Positions 49,843 through 58,563 of a stretch of DNA of 64,000 nucleotides are shown in pieces (the first letter of the stretch is position 1; the number at the start of each line of letters is the position of its first letter). Made by a program: the position numbers and the translations under genes. A model generated the notes under the pieces. The model saw only the letters and a list, made by a program, of their open reading frames with translations, ran no database searches and was not told where the DNA came from. The DNA is taken from assembly GCF_000263735.1 (NCBI RefSeq), contig NC_017946.1, positions 1,405,348-1,469,347 on the forward strand, given 5' to 3'. This stretch comes from Pyrococcus sp. ST04 (GTDB taxonomy: Archaea; Methanobacteriota_B; Thermococci; Thermococcales; Thermococcaceae).

Positions 49843-50619
49843 ATGAAGTATGCAGTTATAGGAAACTTTACCATAGATATTATTAACGGGAAGAAAAGAC
49901 CTGGAGGAGGGGCCTATTACTCGGGATTAGTGCTCTCAAAGTATGCAAAAGTAACAGTTTATGCAAAAATAGGGCCAGAATATCCGGAGGAATGGATTAG
50001 GGATATCGAGAGGTATGTGAAAGTTATCCCATTTCCAGCTGACTCAACGACCTCCTTTGAACTTGTGTACGAAGGAGAGTCAAGGGTCTTGAGAGTTCTA
50101 TCAAAAGGAGAACAATTCACCCTAAGAGAACTGAATAGCATCAAAGAGAGAAGAGTTATAGTAAACCCAGTTTCCGGAGAAATAAGACCGGAACACTTAA
50201 CTGTATTCAAAAATCCCTCCCTCGATGTTCAAGGATTCGTAAGGGAGCTTAAGGATAAAGTCGAGATAAAAAACGTCGATGGGAGCTTCTTAAATAATTG
50301 TAATATTGTTCATGCATCTGCCGAGGAATATAAGGCCCTAGTCAATCCTGGAACACCAAACATATTGGCAGTGACCAACGGAAGTAGAGGGGGTGTTCTT
50401 AAACTTAGGGATGGAAGGGAAATTAAGTTCGAACCAAAGAGAGTACATACAGAAAACCCGACAGGAGCAGGTGATGCATTCTTAGCTCTTCTAGTTTATG
50501 GTATAGACTCCTTTGGTATAGAGGAGGGCCTAAGGTTTGCAATAGATGAAACAGCAAAATTCTTGAAACTTGGATTGAAAAATTATCTAGACCGCGATGA
50601 TGACGCCTCGATTGGCTGA
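49843..50619 (+). CDS. PfkB-family carbohydrate kinase
   Basis: This 258-residue ribokinase-fold kinase has the N-terminal RPGGGAYYSG sugar-binding glycines and the C-terminal NPTGAGDAFLALL anion hole with catalytic Asp. It is shorter than ADP-dependent sugar kinases and belongs to the ATP-type PfkB family; the sugar or nucleoside substrate is not evident. The frame opens at 49810, but the TATA box lies there, so ATG 49843 is used. The last 8 codons and the stop lie inside a box C/D RNA; the stop TGA is part of its D' box. Confidence 0.88.
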   Translation: MKYAVIGNFTIDIINGKKRPGGGAYYSGLVLSKYAKVTVYAKIGPEYPEEWIRDIERYVKVIPFPADSTTSFELVYEGESRVLRVLSKGEQFTLRELNSIKERRVIVNPVSGEIRPEHLTVFKNPSLDVQGFVRELKDKVEIKNVDGSFLNNCNIVHASAEEYKALVNPGTPNILAVTNGSRGGVLKLRDGREIKFEPKRVHTENPTGAGDAFLALLVYGIDSFGIEEGLRFAIDETAKFLKLGLKNYLDRDDDASIG

Positions 50620-50652
50620 GTCGCGATGATTGGGAGGGACTTAGCTGAGCGG
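50592..50652 (+). ncRNA. Box C/D guide sRNA candidate 1
   Basis: The 61-nt element has terminal stem CCGC/GCGG, box C GATGATGA (50596-50603), a 12-nt guide CGCCTCGATTGG, box D' CTGA (50616-50619), box C' GATGATT (50625-50631), a 13-nt guide GGGAGGGACTTAG and box D CTGA (50645-50648). Order, spacing and size are exactly those of Thermococcales 2'-O-methylation guides. By the N+5 rule the D guide would modify a G and the D' guide a U; I could not place the targets with confidence. It overlaps the end of the PfkB gene and runs into the NUDIX ribosome-binding site. Confidence 0.88.
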
Positions 50653-50660
50653 TGGTGAAA

Positions 50661-51170
50661 ATGAACCGGTATGTTCTCCTAATTAAAGCCCCAAAAGGAA
50701 CTGATATCTCAAAGTTTAAAGAGGAAGTTGAGAACTTAGCAAAGAAATATGGGTTAAAAGCTGAGCTTCACAGGTGTATAGGGTTAACAGTTGACTTAAT
50801 AATAATCTACAACAACGGAATAGTTTTCGTAAAAAGAAAGAACGAGCCATACAAAGGGTATCTAGCGCTCCCTGGAGGCTTTGTTGAATATGGAGAGAGA
50901 GTTGAAGAAGCCGCGATAAGAGAGGCAAAGGAAGAAACAGGATTAGATGTGAAACTAGTTAGGGTAGTAGGGGTATATTCTGACCCCAACAGAGATCCTA
51001 GAGGTCACACCGTCACCATAGCTTTCCTTGCAATTGGAAGTGGTCAGCTCAAGCCAGGAGATGATGCAAAGGAGGCAATCGTTGTCCCAATAAATGAAAT
51101 TGAAAAAATAAAAGATAAACTTGCGTTTGATCACTCAAAAATACTCGAAGATGCCCTCACCTTGAAATGA
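50661..51170 (+). CDS. NUDIX hydrolase
   Basis: This 169-residue protein has an N-terminal domain of about 50 residues and a NUDIX domain with the complete box (GGFVEYGERVEEAA then REAKEETG). Archaeal members of this type hydrolyse ADP-ribose or oxidised nucleotides; SDPNRDPRGHTV is the segment typical of ADP-ribose pyrophosphatases. ATG 50661 is preceded by GGTGGTGA, itself overlapping box C/D RNA 1; the GTG codons in that RBS are rejected as starts. The end overlaps convergent hypB. Confidence 0.93.
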   Translation: MNRYVLLIKAPKGTDISKFKEEVENLAKKYGLKAELHRCIGLTVDLIIIYNNGIVFVKRKNEPYKGYLALPGGFVEYGERVEEAAIREAKEETGLDVKLVRVVGVYSDPNRDPRGHTVTIAFLAIGSGQLKPGDDAKEAIVVPINEIEKIKDKLAFDHSKILEDALTLK

Positions 51171-51888
51171 CATCTGCCACCTTTTCAACTTCCTTGGCGA
51201 ATTCCGTTTTCATTAGCTCTTCAACGTTTCCAATCTTGCTCTCCAAGTCTGGATAGAACTTTATACCAGCAAGATACCTGACTCCATACTTCTCCGCTAT
51301 CTTTTTAACATCTTCCTCCTCATCAAGCTTCATGTTTTCTACCACTCCAAGAATTTCTCTATTTTCTTCCTTTAGGAGCTGTATCAGCTTTTCCACTACA
51401 TTCAGGGCAAGCTTTGATGGCGTTGCTATAATGAGAAAGTTGCCCCTTTTCAGAAATCTTAAGACATCAAGGAACTGATCTCCCATCCCTGGAGGCATAT
51501 CAATTATTAGGTAATCCAACTCATCCCATCTCGTTATTGTGAGCAACTCGATTAGGGCATCACTAATTTCCTTTCCGCGCAGGGGCGTTGGCTTGTTCTC
51601 CGTATAGTAGGCTATTGTCATGAACTTTATACCGTGAACCAGGGGTGGAACAACACCCTTCTCCTCTTCAGGAAATTCCTTTGGCTCAAATCCTAGAATT
51701 ATATGATCGCTACACCCATGAAAATCCAAATCTAAAAGCCCCACTTTCAACCCTTTCTTTGCCAGGCTCAATGCTAAAGTAACTGAGATTAAAGATTTAC
51801 CAACCCCTCCCTTTCCGCTGACTACTGGGATTACCCTTCTTACGTTTTCAAGCCTCGCAGATATGGCCAACTGTCTTGGATCAATCAT
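51157..51888 (-). CDS. hypB: HypB, Mrp/MinD-type ATPase for hydrogenase nickel insertion
   Basis: This 243-residue SIMIBI ATPase has the deviant Walker A GKGGVGKS (25-32), Asp-containing LDLDFHGCSDH and IDMPPGMGDQF. In Thermococcales the HypB role is filled by this Mrp/MinD type instead of the usual GTPase; it forms a complex with HypA and changes its nickel affinity. The start overlaps the hypA stop by 4 bp, the strongest evidence for that role over a general Fe-S carrier (Nbp35-like). Confidence 0.9.
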   Translation of the reverse strand: MIDPRQLAISARLENVRRVIPVVSGKGGVGKSLISVTLALSLAKKGLKVGLLDLDFHGCSDHIILGFEPKEFPEEEKGVVPPLVHGIKFMTIAYYTENKPTPLRGKEISDALIELLTITRWDELDYLIIDMPPGMGDQFLDVLRFLKRGNFLIIATPSKLALNVVEKLIQLLKEENREILGVVENMKLDEEEDVKKIAEKYGVRYLAGIKFYPDLESKIGNVEELMKTEFAKEVEKVADVISR

Positions 51889-52307
51889 TCCTCTCCCTCC
51901 TCTTTCTCAATTTTTATTCCTCCAATGTAAACTCCCCTTCCCTTTACAACTTCGAAGTCATGACTTCCACATCTCGGACAGGAAATAAATGCATGAACGA
52001 CTTCTGGAATAAAGTGAATGTCCTCTCTAATCCTCTCATCAAGTCTGTCTTTAACCTCCTTTAGCTTCCATTCGTATCCACAGCTCCTGCATTTGAAAAT
52101 CGCTTCCTCTTCTTCAAATATTATTTCTGCTCCTTCTGCTATCGTTCCCTTAAACAGCTCCCTCATCGCAAACCCAACAACATCAGCGTTAACATCTTGC
52201 AGTTCTCCAAGAACTACCTTAACAGCGAGCACCCTTGAAGCGTTTTCCTTTTGAGCGTAATCAAGAACTGTCCTTACTATGGCATCAGCAAGAGCCCACT
52301 CATGCAT
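51885..52307 (-). CDS. hypA: HypA, hydrogenase nickel chaperone
   Basis: The 140-residue protein begins MHEWALADA; the N-terminal Met-His-Glu chelates nickel. The zinc site is Cys73/Cys76 (CRSC) with Cys110/Cys113 (CPRC), and the long insertion between the cysteine pairs is the Thermococcales form. The open frame runs to 52514, but the extension contains the dppA region and no HypA homology; GGTGAT precedes ATG 52307. It is needed for [NiFe]-hydrogenase maturation, with hypB next in the operon. Confidence 0.95.
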   Translation of the reverse strand: MHEWALADAIVRTVLDYAQKENASRVLAVKVVLGELQDVNADVVGFAMRELFKGTIAEGAEIIFEEEEAIFKCRSCGYEWKLKEVKDRLDERIREDIHFIPEVVHAFISCPRCGSHDFEVVKGRGVYIGGIKIEKEEGEE

Positions 52308-52337
52308 GGTATCACCATAGAACACTCCAATGCCACC

Positions 52338-52411
52338 CTTTAAAAATTGGAGAGTTTTGAACCGAAGGTTCAGATCATTAAAATTTGAATTTAAAGGGTA
52401 AGTCTTATATC
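52338..52411. promoter_or_regulatory. hypA/dppA divergent promoter region with TGAACC palindrome
   Basis: The hypA TATA box (AATTTTTAAAG, minus, 52348-52338) and the dppA TATA box (CTTATATC, plus, 52404-52411) flank a perfect inverted repeat TGAACC-GAA-GGTTCA at 52358-52372. The arms resemble Lrp-type half-sites. Confidence 0.45.
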
Positions 52412-52443
52412 TCAATGAAACTAAATTCATATGGTGAGCCAAG

Positions 52444-53280
52444 ATGAGAGCATTTGTCTCCATAGACCTTGAAGGATTGCCATATATAGTAAGCAGGGAA
52501 CATCTATTCGTCAAAGGAGCCCTTTATAACGAAGCTAGGAAGATAGCAACGAGAATAGCTAAAGTCGTTGCAGAAGAGCTCCACTCTAATGGCTTTGAAG
52601 AAGTAATAATTGCAGATTCTCACGGGCCAATGGTCAATGTAATTCCAGAGGAAATGCCAGAATTCGTTTCAATTGTCAGAGGCTTTCCAAGGCCGTTGAG
52701 CATGGTGGCATTTGCGAAGGGAAGTGACATTGCAGTATTCTTGGGATACCATGCAAAGGCAGGAACTGGATATGCAACTTTTGACCACACATATAGTGGG
52801 GCAACTATTGACAAGATCGAGATAAATGGGATTGAAGTCAGTGAGTTCTTAATGAATGCAATGCTCCTAGGGGAGTGGAACATACCTGTCGGCCTTGTTG
52901 CTGGAGATGAGGCATTAAGGGAAGATACGAAATATACCCCCTGGACTGAGTTCATAGCACTAAAGAAAGCAAGCGGAAGATATTCCGCATTGAGTCCTGC
53001 AATTAAAGTCATAGAAGAGAACCTCCGAGAAGGAGTTAAAAGAGCTGTAGACAAACTCAAAAAGAACGAACTGAAACCATTGAAAGTGGAAAAGCCTGTT
53101 AAGGTAAATGTCAGGTTTTTAAACAGCGCTTATGCTGAAGTTGCCGAACTACTCCCAATTGTTGAGAGAACTGGAGGAAAAGAAGTACAGTTTTCAGCAG
53201 ATAGTGTAGAAGATGCCTACAAGATATTAGAAGTCCTTATATTTGCAGCTGCTGGAGTTTCCTACATAACTTCTAGATAG
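52444..53280 (+). CDS. DppA-like D-aminopeptidase (M55)
   Basis: This 278-residue zinc peptidase has all M55 metal and catalytic motifs: SIDLEG (Asp-Glu), ADSHGPMVN, LGYHAKAG and HTYSG, and conserved Glu/His later. Bacillus DppA is a decameric D-Ala aminopeptidase; the archaeal substrate is not known and L-peptides are possible. RBS GGTGAG precedes ATG 52444. It is divergent from hypA. The following gene (TrpB2) has its own leader. Confidence 0.92.
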   Translation: MRAFVSIDLEGLPYIVSREHLFVKGALYNEARKIATRIAKVVAEELHSNGFEEVIIADSHGPMVNVIPEEMPEFVSIVRGFPRPLSMVAFAKGSDIAVFLGYHAKAGTGYATFDHTYSGATIDKIEINGIEVSEFLMNAMLLGEWNIPVGLVAGDEALREDTKYTPWTEFIALKKASGRYSALSPAIKVIEENLREGVKRAVDKLKKNELKPLKVEKPVKVNVRFLNSAYAEVAELLPIVERTGGKEVQFSADSVEDAYKILEVLIFAAAGVSYITSR

Positions 53281-53293
53281 GTTTAGCTGTCCA

Positions 53294-53434
53294 AACTTTT
53301 ATTAACTAATTTTTTTGTCCTTTTTTGATGCCCCATGCAAAGGAGTGATCGTTTTTGGCCTAGCTAGGGGGGCTTGTTTTTGGAACCTTTGAGGTAGGCT
53401 GTATTCTGCAGATAAAACTGAGGGAGGTGTTTTT
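53294..53434 (+). promoter_or_regulatory. TrpB2 promoter and long leader
   Basis: AACTTTTATTAAC (about 53293-53305) is the best TATA box, giving a leader of about 110 nt, unusually long here. The leader contains the perfect palindrome CCTAGCTAGG (53359-53368) between two TTTTTGG copies and ends with GGGAGGTG before ATG 53435. Translational or tryptophan-related control is possible, but I recognise no riboswitch. Confidence 0.35.
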
Positions 53435-54772
53435 ATGAAAGTAGTTCTCCCAGATGGTAAAATACCCAGGAGATGGTACAATATACTTCCCGACCTTCCA
53501 GAGCCACTAGCCCCTCCGCTAGACCCAGAGACGAATGAGCCAATAGACCCAGAGAAACTGAAGAGGATTTTTGCAGAAGAGTTAGTTAAGCAAGAAATGA
53601 GCACTGAAAGGTATATAGAGATCCCCAAGGAAGTGAGAGAGCTCTATGCAAAAATAGGAAGACCAACACCATTATTTAGGGCTACTAACTTAGAGAAGAT
53701 TCTAGATACACCCGCAAGAATCTACTTTAAGTACGAAGGGGCAACCGTTACTGGAAGTCATAAAATAAACACTGCCCTCGCACAGGCATATTATGCAAAG
53801 AAGCAGGGAATAGAAAGATTAGTGACCGAAACTGGTGCAGGACAGTGGGGAACAGCATTAAGTTTGGCTGGTGCACTCATAGGGCTTAAAATTAGGGTCT
53901 ATATGGCCAGAGCAAGTTACTACCAGAAGCCCTACAGAAAGACATTGATGAGGATTTATGGAGCTGAGATATACCCAAGTCCCAGCGAAAACACAGAAGT
54001 CGGAAGGAAGTTTTTAAAAGAGGATCCAAATCATCCTGGTAGCTTAGGAATAGCGATAAGTGAAGCTATAGAGGACGTTTTGAAGGATGACAAGGCAAGA
54101 TACTCACTTGGAAGTGTGCTCAACCACGTTTTGATGCACCAAACCGTAATCGGGCTAGAAGCAAAAGAACAGATGAAAGAGTTTGAAGAGCCAGATATAA
54201 TAATAGGGTGTGTTGGAGGAGGGAGTAACTTCGCGGGTCTAGCATATCCCTTCGTAAAGGATGTCTTAGATGGGAAAAGTGAGTACGAATTTATAGCCGT
54301 CGAGCCAAGGGCAGCACCTTCAATGACCAGGGGAGTCTACACATACGATTACGGAGATTCAGGGAGACTAACACCAAAAATGAAAATGCATACCCTAGGA
54401 CATACATACTACGTTCCACCAATCCATGCAGGAGGATTGAGATATCATGGCCTAGCCCCCACCCTTAGTATCCTAATAAACCATGGAATTGTAAAACCAA
54501 TTGCCTATCATCAAACAGAAGTGTTTGAGGCTGCAACTCTATTTGCGAAGGCTGAAGGGATAGTTCCAGCACCCGAAAGTGCTCACGCCGTCAAGGCAGC
54601 AATAGATAAAGCATTAGAGGCAAAAAAGGAGGGTAAGGAAGTCGTTATTCTATTCAACCTAAGTGGACATGGCTTGCTCGATTTGAAGGGTTACGAAGAC
54701 TTCCTTGATGGTAAGCTTGAAGATTATGAACCAGAGGAGTTTCCAATATTAAAAGAGGTCTCTAAATCTTAA
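53435..54772 (+). CDS. trpB2: Tryptophan synthase beta chain, TrpB2 type
   Basis: This 445-residue PLP enzyme condenses indole and serine. The PLP lysine is in TGSHKINTA, the phosphate loop is [10 protein letters not shown] and the substrate loop ETGAGQWG. Length, the N-terminal extension and sequence ([14 protein letters not shown]) show the TrpB2 group, which does not pair with TrpA in the usual way and may salvage indole or work with phosphoserine. No trp operon gene is adjacent. The end overlaps convergent aRF1 by 11 bp. Confidence 0.94.
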   Translation: MKVVLPDGKIPRRWYNILPDLPEPLAPPLDPETNEPIDPEKLKRIFAEELVKQEMSTERYIEIPKEVRELYAKIGRPTPLFRATNLEKILDTPARIYFKYEGATVTGSHKINTALAQAYYAKKQGIERLVTETGAGQWGTALSLAGALIGLKIRVYMARASYYQKPYRKTLMRIYGAEIYPSPSENTEVGRKFLKEDPNHPGSLGIAISEAIEDVLKDDKARYSLGSVLNHVLMHQTVIGLEAKEQMKEFEEPDIIIGCVGGGSNFAGLAYPFVKDVLDGKSEYEFIAVEPRAAPSMTRGVYTYDYGDSGRLTPKMKMHTLGHTYYVPPIHAGGLRYHGLAPTLSILINHGIVKPIAYHQTEVFEAATLFAKAEGIVPAPESAHAVKAAIDKALEAKKEGKEVVILFNLSGHGLLDLKGYEDFLDGKLEDYEPEEFPILKEVSKS

Positions 54773-56006
54773 ATCTAAGCAACGCCCCCAATCCACCAAA
54801 GGCTCGATAGAACTGCTGTCCTTCCTCGGTGTCAAGGGAGATTATTTCCACATCTGACCCCGCTTCCTCTGCCATTTTTATTAGTTCTTCCGCAACGTCC
54901 CACTTTTCAAATGATATGTTCTGACTTCCACACTTCGGACATCTTGTCAACTTTCTCTTGTAGACTTCGAAGTCTTCCTCGCTCATGGTTTTCAGCTCTT
55001 CCCAACCACAGTTGTTACATTTAGCCCTAACCCTGACCTTGTTATATCCCTCACTAATCAGTAAAGTGTCAACGGCTCCCAATTCAAGCGCTCTTCTCAC
55101 TTCCCTTTCACCATATGTGGCTAGACCGGTGTCTTTGACTATGTGCTTCAAGAACTCATTTACAAGTTTCCTCTCCCTTATTACCTCGTGATCCCTAAGA
55201 ATGTCAGAGGCCTTAGCAACTAATTCCCTGAGCCCGTATTCACCATGATAACTAATGTCTACTACTCCAATTATTTTCTTCTTAAGTTCGTGGTGTAGGT
55301 AATCTCCCTCAACGAATTCCTCCTTTGTCGGTCCTGGGCCCCCTACTATAATACCCTTAAGCTCCCCTTTTTCAAGGAGCGGAAGAAACGCTCTGTTAGC
55401 GTGCTCTCCGATCCTCTTCATAAATTCATGAGTTTCCTGCTCCCTTATCCTCTCATAACGCCTTGCAGACTGACCACCTGCCCTGGTTTTACCTGGGACA
55501 TTTGAAGTGAGCTCATCAATAACTTCAATTCTTTTACCCCTAAGAATACCTATCGTAGCCTCATTTTTCTCCACTGTAATTAATCCATAGGCATCCTTCA
55601 CCCTAAGCATTTCTTCGAGTGGCTCTGTAACAAACGTCTGGTCACATCGATAGAGTCTCACATTCAGAGGCTCTGGAGGAATTATTGCCCACAATCTAAT
55701 ATCAGTCGTTCCCTCCATCTCACTAACGTTCCCAACGAACAGAGCAAGTCCATTTTCTGGAGTTTTTTTGTAAAGTTTGAGATGCTGCATTGCTCTTTCT
55801 AGGGCCCCCAGCACGTTCTTTCTAGTTGTTTTTGATTTTATGTTCTGGGCTGTGCTATACTCTTCTCTGAGTTGTTGCATGACTTTACTCAAATCATATC
55901 CCGCTGGAATATAGAGGGATATTAACTCAGTTCCTCGCCCTCTAATTTTCTTTAGCTCGTCAATCTTCTTCTTTAGTTCATAAAGTTGAGCGTCACGGTG
56001 AACCAT
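54762..56006 (-). CDS. prf1: Peptide chain release factor aRF1
   Basis: This 414-residue orthologue of eRF1 recognises all three stop codons. The NIKS motif (55-58) reads stop codons, and GGQ in RAGGQSARR triggers peptide release. The C-terminal domain has two CxxC pairs (CNNC...CPKC), a zinc site found in archaeal aRF1. ATG 56006 follows GGTGAGG-type sequence. It is divergent from the glycosyltransferase gene. Confidence 0.97.
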   Translation of the reverse strand: MVHRDAQLYELKKKIDELKKIRGRGTELISLYIPAGYDLSKVMQQLREEYSTAQNIKSKTTRKNVLGALERAMQHLKLYKKTPENGLALFVGNVSEMEGTTDIRLWAIIPPEPLNVRLYRCDQTFVTEPLEEMLRVKDAYGLITVEKNEATIGILRGKRIEVIDELTSNVPGKTRAGGQSARRYERIREQETHEFMKRIGEHANRAFLPLLEKGELKGIIVGGPGPTKEEFVEGDYLHHELKKKIIGVVDISYHGEYGLRELVAKASDILRDHEVIRERKLVNEFLKHIVKDTGLATYGEREVRRALELGAVDTLLISEGYNKVRVRAKCNNCGWEELKTMSEEDFEVYKRKLTRCPKCGSQNISFEKWDVAEELIKMAEEAGSDVEIISLDTEEGQQFYRAFGGLGALLRFKI

Positions 56007-56076
56007 TTTGCCTCACCTCTCCGTCCAAAGGTTTAAAAATTGGCAAATTTATAAAGGTTTGGCATGGTGAGAGAGC

Positions 56077-56934
56077 GTGAATTTTGAAAACGTGAGAGTA
56101 GAAAATGGAGACACTCTTAAAGAATTCGTTGGATCCTTGGGGTTACAGATTAAAGATGATGCAATCATCAAGATAGGAAAGTTTTTTGTTGAGATTCATG
56201 GTGTAAAATATGAAGCAAGGTCTTTAGAAGAGTTAAGGGAGATAATAGACAAGCTTAGGAAAACCTACATTGTGATGCCAGCTTATAATGAGGAAAAAAC
56301 CATAGGGCAGGTTTTAGATTCTTTATTAACAGTGTTTCCAAAAGAAAACATAATAGTGGTTAATGATGGGAGCAAGGATAATACTGAGAAGATTGCCAGA
56401 GAGAAGGGAGTCCACGTATTGACACATCTAATTAATCGAGGTTTAGGGGGAGCCCTTGGTACCGGAATAACGTACGCCCTAATACTTGGAGCCCAAATAA
56501 TAGTTACTTTTGACGCAGATGGTCAACACCTGCTTGAGGATGCCTTAAAGGTAATTAAACCAGTAGTCGAAGGGAAAGCCGACTTGGCGATAGGAAGCAG
56601 GTTCAAAGGGGACATTAGCGGAATGCCATTAACAAAAAGGATAGGAAATATTGGCCTAAATGTAATAACGGCACTTTTTGCTAAGAAGTATATCACAGAC
56701 ACTCAAAGCGGACTCAGAGCTTTTTCTCGGGAGTGTGCAAAAAAGATTAAAATCACCTGTGACAGATATGCAGTTTCAAGTGAAATCATAATAGAGGCAT
56801 CAAGAAATAAATGCAAAGTCACTGAGATACCAATTAAGGCCATATACACTGAATATTCAATGAAGAAAGGAACAAACGTTATTGAAGGGATAAAAATAGC
56901 ACTAAATTTGTTCCTAAGCTTATTTAGGAGGTGA
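56077..56934 (+). CDS. Family 2 glycosyltransferase (dolichol-phosphate sugar synthase-like)
   Basis: This 285-residue protein has an N-terminal domain of about 65 residues and a GT2 catalytic domain: VMPAYNEEKTIGQVL, VVNDGSKDNT, DADGQH (the DxD-type metal site), IGSRFKG and TDTQSGLRAFS. It resembles archaeal enzymes that make polyprenyl-phosphate sugars for protein glycosylation. It ends with LFLSLFRR and no clear membrane helix; the following small membrane protein may anchor it. GTG 56077 follows GGTGAGA. The genes overlap through the RBS. Confidence 0.9.
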   Translation: MNFENVRVENGDTLKEFVGSLGLQIKDDAIIKIGKFFVEIHGVKYEARSLEELREIIDKLRKTYIVMPAYNEEKTIGQVLDSLLTVFPKENIIVVNDGSKDNTEKIAREKGVHVLTHLINRGLGGALGTGITYALILGAQIIVTFDADGQHLLEDALKVIKPVVEGKADLAIGSRFKGDISGMPLTKRIGNIGLNVITALFAKKYITDTQSGLRAFSRECAKKIKITCDRYAVSSEIIIEASRNKCKVTEIPIKAIYTEYSMKKGTNVIEGIKIALNLFLSLFRR

Positions 56935-56939
56935 GAGAG

Positions 56940-57308
56940 TTGTATACAATCCAGTATATTGGATTGGTTATAGTAGTTGGCTTAATGATTTATACTTACC
57001 TCCATTACAAGAAGAAGCGTTTCGAGCTCTCTGATCTCATGGCATGGGAGATTTTCTTTATAATTCTGCTAATAATAATTTTAGCCCCAGTTAGAATTTC
57101 AATGGAGATAAAGAAGATTCTTGGGCTTGGAAGGGGATTAGATGCCCTTTTTGCAACAATGATAGGATTAAGTTATCTTATCCTGTTTAAGCTGTACTTA
57201 GACATAGACAGGATAGAAAGAGAAATAACCGAACTCACAAGGAATTTTTCAATAAGGCTTAAGGAAATCGAAGACAAAATAAATGAGAAAAAGATAGAGA
57301 AAAATTAA
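56940..57308 (+). CDS. DUF2304 small membrane protein paired with the GT2 enzyme
   Basis: The protein is 122 residues with three transmembrane helices (YIGLVIVVGLMIYTYLHY, WEIFFIILLIIILAP, ATMIGLSYLILFKLYL) and a C-terminal coiled-coil tail. This matches DUF2304, commonly found next to GT2 glycosyltransferases. TTG 56940 is preferred as start: GGAGGTGA lies 5 nt before it, while the GTG at 56931 is part of that RBS. A role as membrane partner for the glycosyltransferase is inferred. Confidence 0.82.
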   Translation: MYTIQYIGLVIVVGLMIYTYLHYKKKRFELSDLMAWEIFFIILLIIILAPVRISMEIKKILGLGRGLDALFATMIGLSYLILFKLYLDIDRIEREITELTRNFSIRLKEIEDKINEKKIEKN

Positions 57309-57355
57309 AGAGCTCATAAGCTAAAATATGTAAGAGACAGCGGGGGGATGAATCC

Positions 57356-57721
57356 ATGGAACCAAGCGAATTTAAACTGAACCAGAAAGGAATAAAGGCA
57401 GTACTTCCATCTTTAGAGGCAGAAATAATGGAATACATGTGGGAAGTTGGTGAGGCAACGGCTGGGGAGGTTTACGAGTATTTAAAAAACAAATACCCCG
57501 AGATAAGGAGATCCACTGTTAGTATATTAATGAACAGGCTATGCGAAAAGGAGCTCCTCACAAGAAGAATGGAGAGAGGAAGGGGTGGAATAAGATACAT
57601 ATACAAAATAACGACAACAAGAGAAGAGTTTGAAAGAAAAATCGTAGAAAAGATAATAGACTCTCTAATGGCAAACTTCAGGGAAGCAACTTACGCATAC
57701 CTTTCAAAAATTAAGAAGTGA
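57356..57721 (+). CDS. BlaI/MecI-family winged-helix repressor
   Basis: This 121-residue protein has the BlaI/MecI layout: LEAEIMEYMWEVGEATAGEVYEYL (in part), RRSTVSILMNRLCEKELLTRR (in part; recognition helix), wing RGRGGIRYIYK, then a dimerisation helix. In bacteria these repressors are cleaved through a partner metalloprotease. Here the next gene, beginning 5 bp later, encodes an M48 membrane metalloprotease, an analogous pairing. Confidence 0.9.
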   Translation: MEPSEFKLNQKGIKAVLPSLEAEIMEYMWEVGEATAGEVYEYLKNKYPEIRRSTVSILMNRLCEKELLTRRMERGRGGIRYIYKITTTREEFERKIVEKIIDSLMANFREATYAYLSKIKK

Positions 57722-57726
57722 TAGAA

Positions 57727-58521
57727 ATGCTCTACTGGTCCTTCATATTTCAACTCTTAATTGTCTCCCTCACATATGGAAGATATGGAATTATAGCTTC
57801 TATGTTAGCTGTTCTTCTGCTAATGTTATGGTATAAAATTTCCCTGAAATTTAATTTGCCAACAGACAGATATTCCCTAATAAAATGGGAAGATATCCCT
57901 TGGTTATATGACGGGATAGCGAGAATGGCAAATAGAGCAAGAATTTCGATGCCAAAAATATACATCGAGGATTCTCCAATCCCAACAGCTTATTCTTTTA
58001 GGAATGCAATAGTCCTCTCGGCCGGGCTATTTGAAGTCCTTGACAAGGATGAAATCTTAGCAGTGGCTGCCCATGAAATAGGGCATATAAAAAATGGGGA
58101 CACCTTCATATTCCCTCTCTCTAAATACGCCCAATATATCATGGGGGCACTGACAATAGCAATTTTAGCTGGCTCAACTTCCCAAGGCATAAAAATAATC
58201 TCAGCACTAAATTTCCTAATATACTATGCAGGCCTTAGAAAGTTCTTGAGAAAGAGGGAGTTTCTTGCAGATAGCGTTGCCCTAAGAATAGCAGAAGTGC
58301 CATACGCCTTAAAAGAAGCCCTTGAAGAGTTGAAATACTATGAGGCAGCACTCAAGGCAAAGGATATTCCCCTACCAACGATAAAGCCCCAGGTTGAGAG
58401 GAAGGAAGAGCCCCAAAACCCAATTATGTATATCATGAGCACTCATCCCTCTTATGATGAGAGAATAGCCAGAATAATGGCAATAGTCGATATGTATAGG
58501 ATTTTTGAATACATGAGCTGA
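57727..58521 (+). CDS. M48-family membrane metalloprotease (HtpX-like)
   Basis: This 264-residue protein has N-terminal transmembrane helices (LYWSFIFQLLIVSLTY; IIASMLAVLLLMLWY), zinc motif AAHEIGHIKNGD (HExxH), a central hydrophobic hairpin, and the third ligand Glu in KREFLADSVAL, ending with THPSYDERIARI, all as in HtpX/Ste24 proteases. The ATG at 57727 is used; a GTG at 57718 overlaps the repressor stop. Coupling to a BlaI-type repressor suggests regulated proteolysis, not simple quality control. Confidence 0.9.
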   Translation: MLYWSFIFQLLIVSLTYGRYGIIASMLAVLLLMLWYKISLKFNLPTDRYSLIKWEDIPWLYDGIARMANRARISMPKIYIEDSPIPTAYSFRNAIVLSAGLFEVLDKDEILAVAAHEIGHIKNGDTFIFPLSKYAQYIMGALTIAILAGSTSQGIKIISALNFLIYYAGLRKFLRKREFLADSVALRIAEVPYALKEALEELKYYEAALKAKDIPLPTIKPQVERKEEPQNPIMYIMSTHPSYDERIARIMAIVDMYRIFEYMS

Positions 58522-58563
58522 AGAAAGTTAATTTTAAAATTCTAAAAGAACTAAGGGGAGAAC

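Noticed and set aside
51157-51888. Annotation as a generic Mrp/Nbp35 Fe-S carrier.
   Set aside because: Direct 4-bp coupling to hypA and the known use of a MinD-type HypB in Thermococcales make the hydrogenase role more likely.
53346-53421. GTGATCG...CTGA in the TrpB2 leader as a C/D RNA.
   Set aside because: Box C is off consensus, no internal D'/C' pair and no terminal stem; spacing about 70 nt is too long.
53302-53628. A 108-codon leftward ORF over the TrpB2 start region.
   Set aside because: Serine/glycine-rich shadow of the Pro-rich TrpB2 N-terminus, with no homology recognised.
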